A stretch of 54,258 nt of DNA from Halothiobacillus sp. (GCF_028710545.1 NZ_JAQTTX010000018.1:1-54258); one strand, 5' to 3'. Numbered from the stretch's first letter, positions 20,441 through 30,019 are shown. A program made the numbers and translations. The notes: generated by a model not told the origin, from the sequence alone.

Positions 20441-21322
20441 TCAGTTTTTTACGCTTGGCTCTTGCGAATCACGGAAATACTTGAAGAACGGGCTCGCGGG
20501 ATTCAGCACGAAGGTACCGCCGCCTTGATCGAAAGCCTTTTTATAGGCTTGCAGGCTACGATCGAATTCAAAGAACTTCGGATCTTCGCCGTAAGCCTTG
20601 GCATAAGTCGCAGCTGCGGCCGCATCACCGGCACCCCGGATTTCAGCGGCCTGACGTTCCGCCTCGGCGATGATGACCACACGTTCACGATCTGCCGCCG
20701 AAGTAATCTTCTTGGCCTGCTCCTCACCACGTGAGCGGATGGACTGGGCGACGGCAGAACGCTCTTTCTCCATCCGGGCATAAACAGATTGGCGCACCTC
20801 TTTGGGCAATTCGATCTGCATGATCCGGACATCGCTGATTTTTACGCCCAGGCCACCGATATCGCGGTTGGTCGTATCGATCACGGTCTTCATGAACAGA
20901 TCACGATCACCGGAGACCACTTCGTTAACCGTGAGACTGGAGATCTGGCTTTTCATGGCATCACGGACGATCTGATCCATCCGGTTCATGGCGATTCGCT
21001 CGTCGCCACGGGTCGAGCGATAGAAATCTGCTGCGTTCACGATTTGCCACTTGATGTAGTAGTCGATGATCAGGTTTTTCTTTTCGCTGGTCAAAAACCG
21101 TTCCGGCTGCGAGGTCATCGTGAGCACACGGCGGTCGAACAGCTTGACGGTATTGATGAACGGCAGCTTGAAGTGCAGACCTGGGTCGAATTTGTCCTGA
21201 ACAATTTCACCCAGACGGAACTCCAGCGCCGACTGATACTGCTTGACCTCGAACGTGGCTGTAGCGAATAAGAACACACCGATCACCACGATCGGCAGAA
21301 CGACACGGTTAATTATGTTCAT
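20441..21322 (-). CDS. hflC: Protease modulator HflC
   Basis: HflC pairs with HflK in an inner-membrane SPFH complex that encloses and modulates the FtsH protease. The single N-terminal helix (about residues 5-24, NRVVLPIVVIGVFLFATATF) anchors a periplasmic SPFH/band-7 domain (GLHFKLPFINTVKLFDRRVLTMTSQPERFLTSEKKNLIIDYYIKWQI). A coiled region of repeated ERSAVAQSIRSRGEEQAKKI type follows. Length is 293 residues, short relative to E. coli HflC (334). The start overlaps the hflK stop by 4 bases. Confidence 0.95.
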   Translation of the reverse strand: MNIINRVVLPIVVIGVFLFATATFEVKQYQSALEFRLGEIVQDKFDPGLHFKLPFINTVKLFDRRVLTMTSQPERFLTSEKKNLIIDYYIKWQIVNAADFYRSTRGDERIAMNRMDQIVRDAMKSQISSLTVNEVVSGDRDLFMKTVIDTTNRDIGGLGVKISDVRIMQIELPKEVRQSVYARMEKERSAVAQSIRSRGEEQAKKITSAADRERVVIIAEAERQAAEIRGAGDAAAAATYAKAYGEDPKFFEFDRSLQAYKKAFDQGGGTFVLNPASPFFKYFRDSQEPSVKN

Positions 21323-22455
21323 GGCGCACTCCTCGAACGCAGATCACCTCGGTTGTCGCTGGAAATGCTCCCTCTTGAATTACCGTTATCCGCCTGACTG
21401 GGCAGACTCGGCAGCGGCAGGCTGTCGAAATCGACAGGCTTGCCTGTCGGCGCACGTGCATCATTTGAGCCTAACGGCAAATAGAACACGTTGTTGCCCG
21501 AGCCGGAATCGACCACGATGCTCTTGTTCTTGGACAGCACGCCTGAAACGGCATCCAGATACATGCGTTCGCGCGCAATATCCGGTGCCAGCTTGTAGGA
21601 CTTGAGCAGTTGTTCGAAACGGGAGGCATCACCCAGCGCTTCATTCGTCACCTTGGATTCGTAACCCTTGGCCTGCTCAATGATCTGCGCGGCATTACCA
21701 CGTGCACGCGGCACGACCTTGTTAGCGTAGGCAGATGCTTCACTGATGTAGCGCTGCTCATCTTCACGCGCACGAATGGCGTCTTCGAAGGCGGGTTGAA
21801 CGGCCTCCGGCGGCTGGATGTCCTGCAAGTTGACGGACTGAACTTTCAGGCCGGTATCATAGCCATCGAGCAGACTCTGCATGCGATCACGCACCAGACT
21901 GACAATTTCGGCACGGCCCTCGGTCAGCACGTTATCCATTTTCTTGGAGCCGATGACTTCACGAATCGCACTTTGCATGACATCGGAGAGCGTACTGTCT
22001 GGGTCACGCACGTTGAACAGGTACTTCACCGGGTCGGTGACCAGAAACTGGCTGCCGATTCTGACTTCGACGATATTCTCATCGTTAGTCAGTGACGTCA
22101 TCTTGAGCTGCTTGTCGCGTAATTCATCGACATTGACCTTGACCACCGTACCGATGGGATACGGCAGATGCCAGTGCGGCCCCGCGCGGGTGGTATCGGT
22201 GTATTTACCGAATTGAAGCTCTACACCACGCTGTCCGGCATCAATGATGTAGATCCCGGAAAGCAGCCAGACGACGATCAGTAGTACCGCGACAACTGCG
22301 ATACCCTTGCCGCCGCCGGCACCACCCATCGCACCGCCGAATTTTTTCTGCAGGCGTTCGATTGCTTCGTCGATATTGGGCGGTTTGCCGCTGCGGCGCG
22401 GATTGGACCAAGGATCATTATCCTTGCCGCTGCCGCCAGGTTCATTCCAAGCCAT
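21319..22455 (-). CDS. hflK: FtsH protease activity modulator HflK
   Basis: HflK is the partner of HflC. The 378 residues start with a glycine/proline-rich cytosolic tail (MAWNEPGGSGKDNDPWS, a family hallmark). One transmembrane helix follows (about 52-72, AVVAVLLIVVWLLSGIYIIDAG), then an SPFH domain (RGVELQFGKYTDTTRAGPHWHLPYPIG) and a long helix (AYANKVVPRARGNAAQIIEQAKGYESKV). The C-terminus is polar and serine-rich. The ATGA overlap with hflC implies coupled synthesis of a 1:1 pair. A 171-base gap to hflX may hold a weak secondary promoter. Confidence 0.95.
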   Translation of the reverse strand: MAWNEPGGSGKDNDPWSNPRRSGKPPNIDEAIERLQKKFGGAMGGAGGGKGIAVVAVLLIVVWLLSGIYIIDAGQRGVELQFGKYTDTTRAGPHWHLPYPIGTVVKVNVDELRDKQLKMTSLTNDENIVEVRIGSQFLVTDPVKYLFNVRDPDSTLSDVMQSAIREVIGSKKMDNVLTEGRAEIVSLVRDRMQSLLDGYDTGLKVQSVNLQDIQPPEAVQPAFEDAIRAREDEQRYISEASAYANKVVPRARGNAAQIIEQAKGYESKVTNEALGDASRFEQLLKSYKLAPDIARERMYLDAVSGVLSKNKSIVVDSGSGNNVFYLPLGSNDARAPTGKPVDFDSLPLPSLPSQADNGNSRGSISSDNRGDLRSRSAP

Positions 22456-22626
22456 AGGTACTTACTCCGGAAAATTCGGCACGACCGTTGTGCGCCATAT
22501 AAAAAATCGAACAAAACTAGAATTCAAAATGACGCATAAGTTTAGTGATGGCATCCATAAGTCGCAAGTCAAACGACCAAATTCGCCGTCGAAACGACCA
22601 GACGCGAGACACTAAACACCGCGCAA

Positions 22627-23949
22627 CTAGGCTGGCGCCGCCAAGCAAGCCTCAAGTTCGGGATGATGCTTTCGCCACTGAGCCCAGCGGGCTTGTGTGA
22701 GCGAGAGCGTCAATTGCCAACCGGGTTGCACAAACTCGTCATGCATCTCGTCGTCCTGCCATTTCTCGGCGACGATGGCGCCCTCGTTCAGCCAGCGGGC
22801 GCGCAAACCACCGAGGCTTGCGGGGAGAAACAGGTTGATAGTAGTCCGCGTCGGGCGCAGGCGTTCGCCCAGCGCTTGTCGCAATAAATCCATGCCCAAA
22901 CCGGATTGCGCCGACATCCAGACCCGATCGATTTCACCTGCTTCATTGTGGCTGATCTCAGGCGCTCGATCTTCGAGTTGATCGATCTTGTTCATTACAG
23001 TAAGCCGCGGCAATGTATCGGCACCGATCTCCTTGAGCACGACCTCGACATCCGTCATTTGACGATCCCGCTCGGGGCTGGCCGCGTCGACCACATGAAT
23101 CAGCAGATCGGCCTCGAGCGTTTCCTCCAGCGTGGAGCGAAACGCGGTGACCAGTTCATGCGGCAAATGTCGAATAAATCCCACAGTATCGGCCAGAACC
23201 ATCGGCTCGCCTGGCGCGAATTCCAGCCGTCGCAAGGTGGTATCGAGCGTGGCGAAGAGCTGATTGGCGGCGAATGTACCCGCCTCGGTCAGCGCATTGA
23301 ACAGCGTGGACTTACCGGCATTGGTATAACCGACCAGCGACACCAGCGGCACCTCGGATTTCTGCCGCGTTTTACGGCCTTCCTGTCGCTGGCGTCGCAC
23401 TTTGGCGATACGCTCCTGCAACTGCTTGATGCGGTCGTGGATCAGGCGTCGGTCCATTTCAAGCTGGGTTTCACCCGGCCCACGCAGACCGATCGAGCCG
23501 CCGCGCTGGCGCTCAAGGTGCGTCCAGCCCCGCACGAGGCGGGTGGAAAGATGCTTGAGTTGCGCCAGTTCGACTTGCAACTTGCCTTCGTGCGAGCGAG
23601 CGCGCTGAGAGAAAATATCCAGAATCAGCCCGGTGCGGTCAAGAACGCGGCATTGCAGCACCGCTTCCAGATTGCGCTCCTGCGACGGCGACAGCTGGGC
23701 ATTGACCACCACAAGATCGGCTTCGGTATTTTTAACCAGATCGGCCAGTTCTTCGGCCTTGCCTTTGCCGATGTATAACCGCGGGTCGGGGGCTTCGCGA
23801 CTGGCCAGACATTCTCCGAGAATTTCGGCGCCGGCCGAATCCACGAGTTCACGAAACTCATCGAGGTCTTCCGCGCGGCTCTGCTGACGGGAGACAACGT
23901 GAAGCAGGACGGCGCGTTCGCCGCCCTCATGCCGTTCAAAGAATTGCAT
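22627..23949 (-). CDS. hflX: Ribosome-rescue GTPase HflX
   Basis: HflX is an Obg-related GTPase that splits stalled 70S ribosomes, notably after heat stress. The N-terminal HflX domain shows DPRLYIGKGKAEELADLV and ERNLEAVLQCRVLDRTGLILDIFSQRARSHEGKLQVELAQL. The linker ends in RLIHDRIKQLQERIAKVRRQR. The G domain has G1 GYTNAGKST at 207-215, DTVGFI as G3 and NKID as G4. Length is 440 residues. The ATG shares its A with the hfq stop (TAATG), so hflX translation is probably coupled to hfq. Confidence 0.97.
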   Translation of the reverse strand: MQFFERHEGGERAVLLHVVSRQQSRAEDLDEFRELVDSAGAEILGECLASREAPDPRLYIGKGKAEELADLVKNTEADLVVVNAQLSPSQERNLEAVLQCRVLDRTGLILDIFSQRARSHEGKLQVELAQLKHLSTRLVRGWTHLERQRGGSIGLRGPGETQLEMDRRLIHDRIKQLQERIAKVRRQRQEGRKTRQKSEVPLVSLVGYTNAGKSTLFNALTEAGTFAANQLFATLDTTLRRLEFAPGEPMVLADTVGFIRHLPHELVTAFRSTLEETLEADLLIHVVDAASPERDRQMTDVEVVLKEIGADTLPRLTVMNKIDQLEDRAPEISHNEAGEIDRVWMSAQSGLGMDLLRQALGERLRPTRTTINLFLPASLGGLRARWLNEGAIVAEKWQDDEMHDEFVQPGWQLTLSLTQARWAQWRKHHPELEACLAAPA

Positions 23950-24227
23950 TAAGGTGCTTCGTCTCCTGCAGGCTCTTCTTTTGAGGCCGGCTTGCCGCCG
24001 AACTCATCGTCGAAGTCGATATGGATTTCACGCGTCGGCACAATGGTGCTGATCGCGTGCTTGTAGACCAACTGGCTCACATTGTTCTTTAGCAGAACGA
24101 CAAAGTTATCGAACGAGTCGATTTGCCCCTGGAGCTTGATGCCGTTGCGAAGGTATATGGACACAGGCACATGCTCGCGGCGCAGCGCGTTCAGATAGGG
24201 TTCTTGGAGTGACTGGGCTTTTGCCAT
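23949..24227 (-). CDS. hfq: RNA chaperone Hfq
   Basis: Hfq is the hexameric Sm-like protein that pairs small RNAs with mRNAs. The start is ATG 24227 with an AGGAAA ribosome site, giving 92 residues. The core is textbook: [64 protein letters not shown]. The proximal-face residues YKH, Gln8 and the rim RRE are all present. The C-terminal tail is short and acidic ([16 protein letters not shown]). A 20-residue upstream in-frame extension is rejected. It lies between miaA and hflX as in E. coli. Confidence 0.98.
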   Translation of the reverse strand: MAKAQSLQEPYLNALRREHVPVSIYLRNGIKLQGQIDSFDNFVVLLKNNVSQLVYKHAISTIVPTREIHIDFDDEFGGKPASKEEPAGDEAP

Positions 24228-24431
24228 TTTATTTTCCTCAATTGTAATTGGCAGCTTCCGATGCAAGACGCGCGGGATGGTGTTCATTCACTGGATGATC
24301 ACCCGAATCGGCAGGCAATCATCGCTCGACGCATCTTGATTCTTACAGTAAGAGCGTAACACGTCGGCGCGATTTCCTTTTCACAAGATATCAACACGTG
24401 GATCCAAGTGCCTGCCTCAGATTCACACCGC

Positions 24432-25409
24432 TCAACCAAGTTCCCCGTTGGAGATGATTTCTCCGAGTGCCGACATGAGCGCACCCCGTTCTTCCGTCGG
24501 GTAGAACTGCGTTAGCGTCTGGCCACGCATCCAGGTGACCTGACGCTTGGCCAGTTGTCGGGTGGCCGTAATCGCACTTTGGCGCATCTCATCGTAATCC
24601 ACCGTGCCGTCGAGATAATCCCAGACTTGGCGATAACCAACCGCGCGGATCGAGGGCATTCCGGGATGCAAGTCACCGCGCGCGCGCAAGGCCGCCACTT
24701 CATCCACCAGGCCAGCGTTAAGCATCTCATCGAACCGATCTGCCATCGCCTCGCGCGCATGGGCACGGGAGGCGGGCCACAATCCGAAACGATGCACGGC
24801 CCGACCTACGAGCGGCGATACCGGCGGATGCTCGTGCTGCCACTGACTCAAGGAACGACCGGTCGAGCGGAATACTTCAATGGCGCGACCGATCCGTTGC
24901 GGGTCGTTCGGATGAACCCGCGCCGCAACCTGTGGATCAAACGACTGGAGTTGCGCGTGCAGCGCGGGCCAGCCCAAACGCGCCGCCTCGGCCTGAACTT
25001 CGGCGCGCACGGCGGGATCGGTCGACGGCAATCGGGAAATGCCATCGAGCAACGCCTGAAAATACATCATGGTGCCACCCACCAGCAAAGGCAGCTTGCC
25101 AGCCGCTTCGGCCCGCTCGATCGCCGCCAAGGCATCACGACAAAACGCACTGACCGAATAGGTCTCAGCAGGATCACAAATATCCACCAGTTCATGCGGA
25201 AACTGCGCCAGCACCTCTGCTTCCGGCTTGGCCGAACCAATATTCATGTCGCGGTAGATCATCACCGAATCAACGCTGATTATCTGCACAGGGAATCGCG
25301 CCGCCAATTCGAGCGCCACGGCCGTTTTCCCCGAGGCCGTTGGGCCCAAGAGGGCGAGAACCGGTTTTTGCCCCGGCTCCGCATCGTGTGGGGTGGACGT
25401 TACCTGCAT
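24432..25409 (-). CDS. miaA: tRNA dimethylallyltransferase MiaA
   Basis: MiaA adds a dimethylallyl group to N6 of A37 in tRNAs reading UNN codons. The start is ATG 25409, sharing its A with the mutL stop (TAATG), giving 325 residues. Visible motifs are the P-loop LLGPTASGKTAVALELA, the SVDSVMIYRDMNIGSAKP substrate motif, LLVGGTMMYFQALLDG and the C-terminal RAVGYRQVWDYLDG and TRQLAKRQVTWMRG. A longer reading frame into mutL is rejected. The 204-base gap to hfq may hold an hfq promoter; none is clear by eye. Confidence 0.97.
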   Translation of the reverse strand: MQVTSTPHDAEPGQKPVLALLGPTASGKTAVALELAARFPVQIISVDSVMIYRDMNIGSAKPEAEVLAQFPHELVDICDPAETYSVSAFCRDALAAIERAEAAGKLPLLVGGTMMYFQALLDGISRLPSTDPAVRAEVQAEAARLGWPALHAQLQSFDPQVAARVHPNDPQRIGRAIEVFRSTGRSLSQWQHEHPPVSPLVGRAVHRFGLWPASRAHAREAMADRFDEMLNAGLVDEVAALRARGDLHPGMPSIRAVGYRQVWDYLDGTVDYDEMRQSAITATRQLAKRQVTWMRGQTLTQFYPTEERGALMSALGEIISNGELG

Positions 25410-27268
25410 TACTGCCCCCGCATGAACAGTCGATCGAGATCGGTCATGGAAAGTTGTCGCCAGGTCGGCCGCCCGTGATTGCACTGGTCGGCCCGCTCGG
25501 TACGCTCCATGTCGCGCAGCAAGGCATCCATTTCCGGGCGGGTCAGGATGCGATTGGCGCGCACCGAGCCGTGGCAGGCCATGCGGGAGAGCACGGCATT
25601 GATCGGCTCGGTCAACACGGCTTGAGGTTGCCCCCAGTCCGGTTCTTCTTCGCTCAACGCGGACAACAGCGCACGGGCAAGCGCTTCGGCATCGGCATGA
25701 CGCAACAAGGCAGCCAGGGCGGTTACGCGCACCCGGGTCGGCGCCACACGCGCCAGCACTACGCCTAAACGGGCGAAGGCTTCAGCTTGCGCTTCATATT
25801 GATCCGCCTCGGATTCCGTCACGGCGAATGTCACCGGCAGCAATAATGGCTGGATGGTCAATTCTTGTGCGGCGTAGGCCTTTTTCAACCGCTCGTAGGT
25901 GATGCGCTCGGCGGCAGCATGGGCATCGACGATCACCAACCCCTGCGCGTTCTGCGCCAGGATGTATACGCCATGCAGATGCGCCAGCGCGTAACCCAAA
26001 GGTGGGACTTCCTGTTCCGGCCGATCCGATGGTGATGCCTCACGAATCTCAGGCGCGACGGCTTGATCGAATGGGAAAGTCGACGGTGCGGCACTCGCGG
26101 CAAGCAGGTTCAAATACCCCTGAGCAGAAGAAGCTGAGGCAGGCATGGACCGCGCGGACGAACCCTGCCAGCCGCTCGTTCGCCTCTGTGGCTCCATCTG
26201 CCCGCCAAACGAGACCGTACCGGCCGAAGACTGCTCATCGACCGGTTCCGGCGAAACTGGCACAGCAGCACCCTGGGCCAGCGCCCGATGGATTTCGCGG
26301 AAAATAAAATCCTGCACGGCACGTGCATCACGGAAACGAACTTCTGCCTTGGTGGGATGCACATTGACATCAACCGCACGCGGGTCGAGATCGAGCGCCA
26401 GCACATAGGCCGGCTGACGGGCGTGGTGGAGCACGTCGGCGTATGCGCGTCGGATGGCGAAGCCGATCAGCCGATCGCGGACGATACGACCATTGACAAA
26501 AAACAACTGCTGATCGGTTGTCGAGCGGGCATAAGCCGGGTCGGCCACCCAGCCGCTCAGACTCAAGCCCGATGCCGCAGAATCGATCCGTCGGGCTCGG
26601 TTGAGAAACTCCGCGCCGAGCAATGCCTCGATACGTGAGGGCATCTGCTCGGCCAACTGTGCATGAGCAAGTGGAGTGAGTTCGAATACGAGCCGCCCCT
26701 GATGCGTCAGTGAAAAGCCGATCCCGGGATGGGCCAGCGCGAATCGACGCATGAGCTGGTCGATCTGGGAAAATTCGGTACGCTCGGTGCGCAGGAATTT
26801 GCGACGGGCGGGTGTGTTGTAGAACAGATCGACCACCGTGACCGTGGTTCCGACCGGATGCGCGGTCGGGCGACATTCCAGCGATTCGTTGGGGCTTAGA
26901 ATCCATCCATGTGCATCGCGCTCGCGACGGGAAGACATGCTGACTTGCGCGATCGAGGCAATACTCGCCAATGCTTCTCCCCGAAAGCCCATGGTCGCCA
27001 CCGATTCGAGTTCATCGAGCGAGCGGATTTTACTGGTGGCGTGGGCGGCGAAGGCAAGCGGAAGGTCTTCCACGGACATGCCGCAACCATCATCGCGCAC
27101 CTCGATCAGGCGAGAACCGGCTTCTTCGATACGAACGTCGATTCGCCGGGCACCCGCATCAATGGCGTTCTCAACCAGCTCCTTGACCACGGAAGCCGGG
27201 CGTTCGACCACTTCACCAGCAGCAATCTGGTTGACCAATTCCGGCGGTAGTTGAGCGATATGAGGCAT
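25409..27268 (-). CDS. mutL: DNA mismatch repair protein MutL
   Basis: MutL links MutS mismatch recognition to strand incision. The N-terminal GHKL ATPase shows ELVENAIDAGA (30-40), DDGCGMS (59-65), HATSKI and GFRGEAL (94-100). A variable linker spans about residues 330-420. The C-terminal domain carries DAHAAAERITYE at 448-459, close to the endonuclease metal motif DQHA(X)2E(X)4E but with Q replaced by A. ACHGSVRAN and QCNHGRPT (about 595-602) match other endonuclease-site motifs. This suggests a nicking MutL, as in bacteria lacking MutH, rather than the E. coli type. Length is 619 residues. Confidence 0.96.
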   Translation of the reverse strand: MPHIAQLPPELVNQIAAGEVVERPASVVKELVENAIDAGARRIDVRIEEAGSRLIEVRDDGCGMSVEDLPLAFAAHATSKIRSLDELESVATMGFRGEALASIASIAQVSMSSRRERDAHGWILSPNESLECRPTAHPVGTTVTVVDLFYNTPARRKFLRTERTEFSQIDQLMRRFALAHPGIGFSLTHQGRLVFELTPLAHAQLAEQMPSRIEALLGAEFLNRARRIDSAASGLSLSGWVADPAYARSTTDQQLFFVNGRIVRDRLIGFAIRRAYADVLHHARQPAYVLALDLDPRAVDVNVHPTKAEVRFRDARAVQDFIFREIHRALAQGAAVPVSPEPVDEQSSAGTVSFGGQMEPQRRTSGWQGSSARSMPASASSAQGYLNLLAASAAPSTFPFDQAVAPEIREASPSDRPEQEVPPLGYALAHLHGVYILAQNAQGLVIVDAHAAAERITYERLKKAYAAQELTIQPLLLPVTFAVTESEADQYEAQAEAFARLGVVLARVAPTRVRVTALAALLRHADAEALARALLSALSEEEPDWGQPQAVLTEPINAVLSRMACHGSVRANRILTRPEMDALLRDMERTERADQCNHGRPTWRQLSMTDLDRLFMRGQ

Positions 27269-27459
27269 GAGGAAAGTTTACTTGGGTTTTTCGGATCGAT
27301 GGCGTCGCATTCTAGCCCATCGGTTGCAGCGGGTTACACATCCGCAAACCGCCTTCACAAAGAATACGAGGGCACCACATGGATTAAGGGGCCGCGCATG
27401 CAAGGCTGCAAACCGATCATGATGCGGGAATTCATTGTGAGGTTTTAAAAAAACACGAA

Positions 27460-28275
27460 TTATTTCGTTTGCTGACGATAGAATCCGGCCAATTGGCGAT
27501 ACAGCTCAGGATGGTGGCGCACAAGCACTTGAGGCGCGGTAAAAAAATACTCACTGACGACCGCGAAGAATTCGGCAGGATCGGTTGCCGCATAGGGATT
27601 TATGTCCGGCTGTTGCCCGGCAGCCAACTGCTGCTGCAAATGCTGGAAAGCCGCCGTAAAACTTTGCGTCCAGTTTTCTCGGATCATCGTGCGATGCAGC
27701 GGCGGCATACCGTTCATCGCCCCGTTCAGTCCGTCCAGTTTATGCGCGATTTCGTGGATGACCACATTGCGGCCCGATTGAGGCCGAAAGGCATTTTGCC
27801 GCACGTCTTCCCAGGACAGGACGAGCGGGCCGTGCAACCAGGATTCTCCGCTCAGGGCATCGGCTTGATCATGCACCAGGCCGAACTCATCGCTTCGGGC
27901 ATGGCTCACTCGAAACGCGCCGGGATAGAGAATCACCTCGGACCAACCGTCGAGATAAGAAAACCCCAGTTTGAGCACGGGCAGACAAGCAAGCGTGGCA
28001 ACAACGAGCTTCATCTGTGCGGTGACAGTCAACCCATCCGCACCCCAAATGGTTTTGTGCGCGAGAAACCAGATCACCATCGCGCGTAATTGCGCACGTT
28101 CAACCGGATCGAGACGATCCAGCAGTTGGATTCGCCGCGTGACCGACTTCCAGAGGTGGTGAGCTATCGGGTGCTTCTTGATCAGACGGCGCAAGCGCCA
28201 TCGCGGAATAAGTGTCGGGATCGGGTGTTTTTGATTAAACAAGGGAAATTCCTGCAGGAAACCACGCAACAACAA
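27460..28275 (-). CDS. mtfA: MtfA-family zinc metallopeptidase
   Basis: The protein resembles E. coli MtfA, a soluble zinc aminopeptidase that binds the repressor Mlc. The HExxH motif is HEIAHKLD with His174 and His178. The family segments GFSYLDGWSEVILYPGAF, GPLVLSWEDVRQ and YAATDPAEFFAVVSEYFFTAP are clear. Its target here is unknown, and Mlc itself may be absent. The reading frame begins with three TTG codons (28275-28267) behind a G-rich stretch. No in-frame ATG precedes the conserved region, so the start is uncertain. It sits between amiC and mutL, an unusual insertion in this conserved cluster. Confidence 0.88.
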   Translation of the reverse strand: MLLRGFLQEFPLFNQKHPIPTLIPRWRLRRLIKKHPIAHHLWKSVTRRIQLLDRLDPVERAQLRAMVIWFLAHKTIWGADGLTVTAQMKLVVATLACLPVLKLGFSYLDGWSEVILYPGAFRVSHARSDEFGLVHDQADALSGESWLHGPLVLSWEDVRQNAFRPQSGRNVVIHEIAHKLDGLNGAMNGMPPLHRTMIRENWTQSFTAAFQHLQQQLAAGQQPDINPYAATDPAEFFAVVSEYFFTAPQVLVRHHPELYRQLAGFYRQQTK

Positions 28276-28307
28276 CCCGATCTTTGCACCCCCTATTCCA
28301 AGGCGGG

Positions 28308-29528
28308 TTAAAGCATGGCGTAGCGCGTCCCTTCGGGCGCACGCTCGGCATAGTAGGTATTGATGCCGTCAAGAATGGAGCGCGCAATTTCATTTTGGTA
28401 GGCGGCCGTTCTCAAACGCTTCTCCTCTTCGGGATTACTGATGAATGCGCTTTCAACCAGAATGGAGGGGATGTCGGGCGATTTGAGCACGACAAAACCG
28501 GCCTGCTGAACACGGCGGGAATGCAGATCGGCAATATCGCCGATCTGGCTCAATACCCGATGGCCAAAATCGAGACTGTTCTCCAGCGTCTTCGTTTGCG
28601 AAAGATCCAGCAGGACGGAAGCCACATCCTGATCGTGGTCGGAAATGGAAGCCCCGCCCACGAAGTCGGCCTCGTTTTCACGATTCGCCATCCAGCGCGC
28701 CGCTTCGGACGTCGCCCCGTGCTGACTCAAACAGAATACCGACGCGCCCCGCGCCGAGGTGACTCGGAACGCATCCGAATGCACGGAAATAAACAGATCG
28801 GCCTTGGCATTGCGCGCAATGGCCGTCCGCCCTCGCAGATGGATGAATTTATCTGAATCGCGCGTCATCACCGGCTTCAAGCCGGGTGTAGCGGCCACCA
28901 TATCCCGCAGGCGGCGGCCGATATCCAGCGCAATATGCTTTTCCTTGGTACCCCGATGGCCGATCGCTCCCGGATCCTTGCCGCCGTGCCCCGGATCAAT
29001 GGCGATCACGAGGTCACGGAAGGTGCCTTGTGTCTGGATTTTCGGCTTGCTGTCGGGATCGGCCGCATCTCGGGCGACGAGCGTGGTTGCCTTGTCATGC
29101 GGCAGGTCGACCACCAGCCGATACCCCTGACCATCCCCCGGTGGAAGCAGAATCAGACGGGGATTCACCGGCGCCTTGAGATCGAAGACGATGCGCAGAT
29201 TGTACCCGTCACGAATTCCGACGCGCACATCGCTGACAACAGAGCCTGCAGGCGCGGGAGGGATATTGACTCGATTCATCTCGGTCTGCGTCAAATCCAC
29301 AACAAGACGCGACGGGTTATCAAGCGTGAACGATTTGTAGTCCAGCGGCCCATTCACACCGAAGACATAACGCGTGTAATCCGCGTGGCGATAATTTGTC
29401 GCGGTATTGATCAACCGGGCGGCAAGCACCTTGTCCGGCGCGACCAAGCCAAAGACAGCGGAACTGGAACCCAATACGGCCCCCAGAAACTTCCGCCGAT
29501 CCCAGGGATTCGAGGAATTATCAAACAT
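28308..29528 (-). CDS. amiC: N-acetylmuramoyl-L-alanine amidase (AmiB/AmiC type)
   Basis: This is a periplasmic zinc amidase that cuts peptide side chains from peptidoglycan during cell separation. The start is ATG 29528 with a GAGGGGC ribosome site, giving 406 residues. The N-terminus has a Tat-type twin arginine (RRKFLG, 11-16) and a hydrophobic stretch. An AMIN domain (YTRYVFGVNGPLDYKSFTLDNPSRLVVDL) precedes the amidase_3 domain with IDPGHGGKDPGAIG, KEKHIALDI, FISVHSDAF and ILVESAFISNPEEE. It takes the place of amiB in the E. coli cluster order, so amiB would serve equally well as symbol. Confidence 0.93.
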   Translation of the reverse strand: MFDNSSNPWDRRKFLGAVLGSSSAVFGLVAPDKVLAARLINTATNYRHADYTRYVFGVNGPLDYKSFTLDNPSRLVVDLTQTEMNRVNIPPAPAGSVVSDVRVGIRDGYNLRIVFDLKAPVNPRLILLPPGDGQGYRLVVDLPHDKATTLVARDAADPDSKPKIQTQGTFRDLVIAIDPGHGGKDPGAIGHRGTKEKHIALDIGRRLRDMVAATPGLKPVMTRDSDKFIHLRGRTAIARNAKADLFISVHSDAFRVTSARGASVFCLSQHGATSEAARWMANRENEADFVGGASISDHDQDVASVLLDLSQTKTLENSLDFGHRVLSQIGDIADLHSRRVQQAGFVVLKSPDIPSILVESAFISNPEEEKRLRTAAYQNEIARSILDGINTYYAERAPEGTRYAML

Positions 29529-29689
29529 GATTTGCCCCTCATCAGCATCTTCAACACATGAACTCACTGAGCAAATCGCTCAACAGTTCTCAAGCGCATT
29601 CTGCGCCTGATGAAAAAAAATTCAAGCTTTCTAATTGGATAGAACATCATCCTAAAGCGGAATATAGAAAAAATCAGTGCAGCATGTCG

Positions 29690-29726
29690 GGGAGGAAAAA
29701 CAAGAAAGCACCATATATTGTGCTTT
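29690..29726 (-). terminator. Possible terminator after the small membrane protein gene
   Basis: A 7-bp stem pairs 29705-29711 with 29720-29726 around an 8-base A/T loop. On the minus strand CTTGTTTTTCC follows. It lies in the AT-rich 248-base gap between the small membrane gene and amiC. The stem is AT-rich and may be weak. Confidence 0.4.
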
Positions 29727-29776
29727 TGCAAAAAGACAACGGTTGACGAACATCGCCGGATTCTTTTATCTCACCG

Positions 29777-29980
29777 TCACAATCGGATGAAATAAGGCAC
29801 GGCCGTCAGGGCGAGGCCGATCAAAACAAGCGCATAAACATTGGTGACAAAGAAAGGATAGATGGATAGAGCCAGCCCCACGACCAGCGGAACCACCGCC
29901 CGTTGCTGCTTGGCATACACCAGAAAACCGATGCCGATCGAACCGAACAACAACCCCCAGAGCAACAAGGCTTGGTTCAT
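29777..29980 (-). CDS. Small membrane protein of unknown function
   Basis: A 67-residue protein, almost wholly hydrophobic, with about three membrane segments: MNQALLLWGLLFGSIGIGFLVYA, AVVPLVVGLALSIYPFFV and NVYALVLIGLALTAVPYFI. A strong GGAGGTG ribosome site just before ATG 29980 argues that it is translated. A GTG six bases upstream is within that site and is rejected. From memory, similar short proteins occur near amidase/tsaE genes in other proteobacteria. It has no assigned function. It lies between tsaE and amiC on the same strand. Confidence 0.75.
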   Translation of the reverse strand: MNQALLLWGLLFGSIGIGFLVYAKQQRAVVPLVVGLALSIYPFFVTNVYALVLIGLALTAVPYFIRL

Positions 29981-30019
29981 AAACACCTCCGTTGAAATCC
30001 CATCATTGCCGGCCTTGTG

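Noticed and set aside
22456-22626. TTGAAT-N17-TTTTAT on the minus strand as an hflK promoter
   Set aside because: Only four of six matches in each hexamer in AT-rich DNA; too weak to list as a feature.
27269-27459. Possible gene or terminator between mutL and mtfA
   Set aside because: Only a 65-codon shadow frame and A/T runs without a stem were found.
29558-29746. 62-codon plus-strand frame in the AT-rich gap upstream of amiC
   Set aside because: Lysine-rich, no ribosome site, no recognisable motif, and it overlaps the probable amiC promoter and a hairpin.
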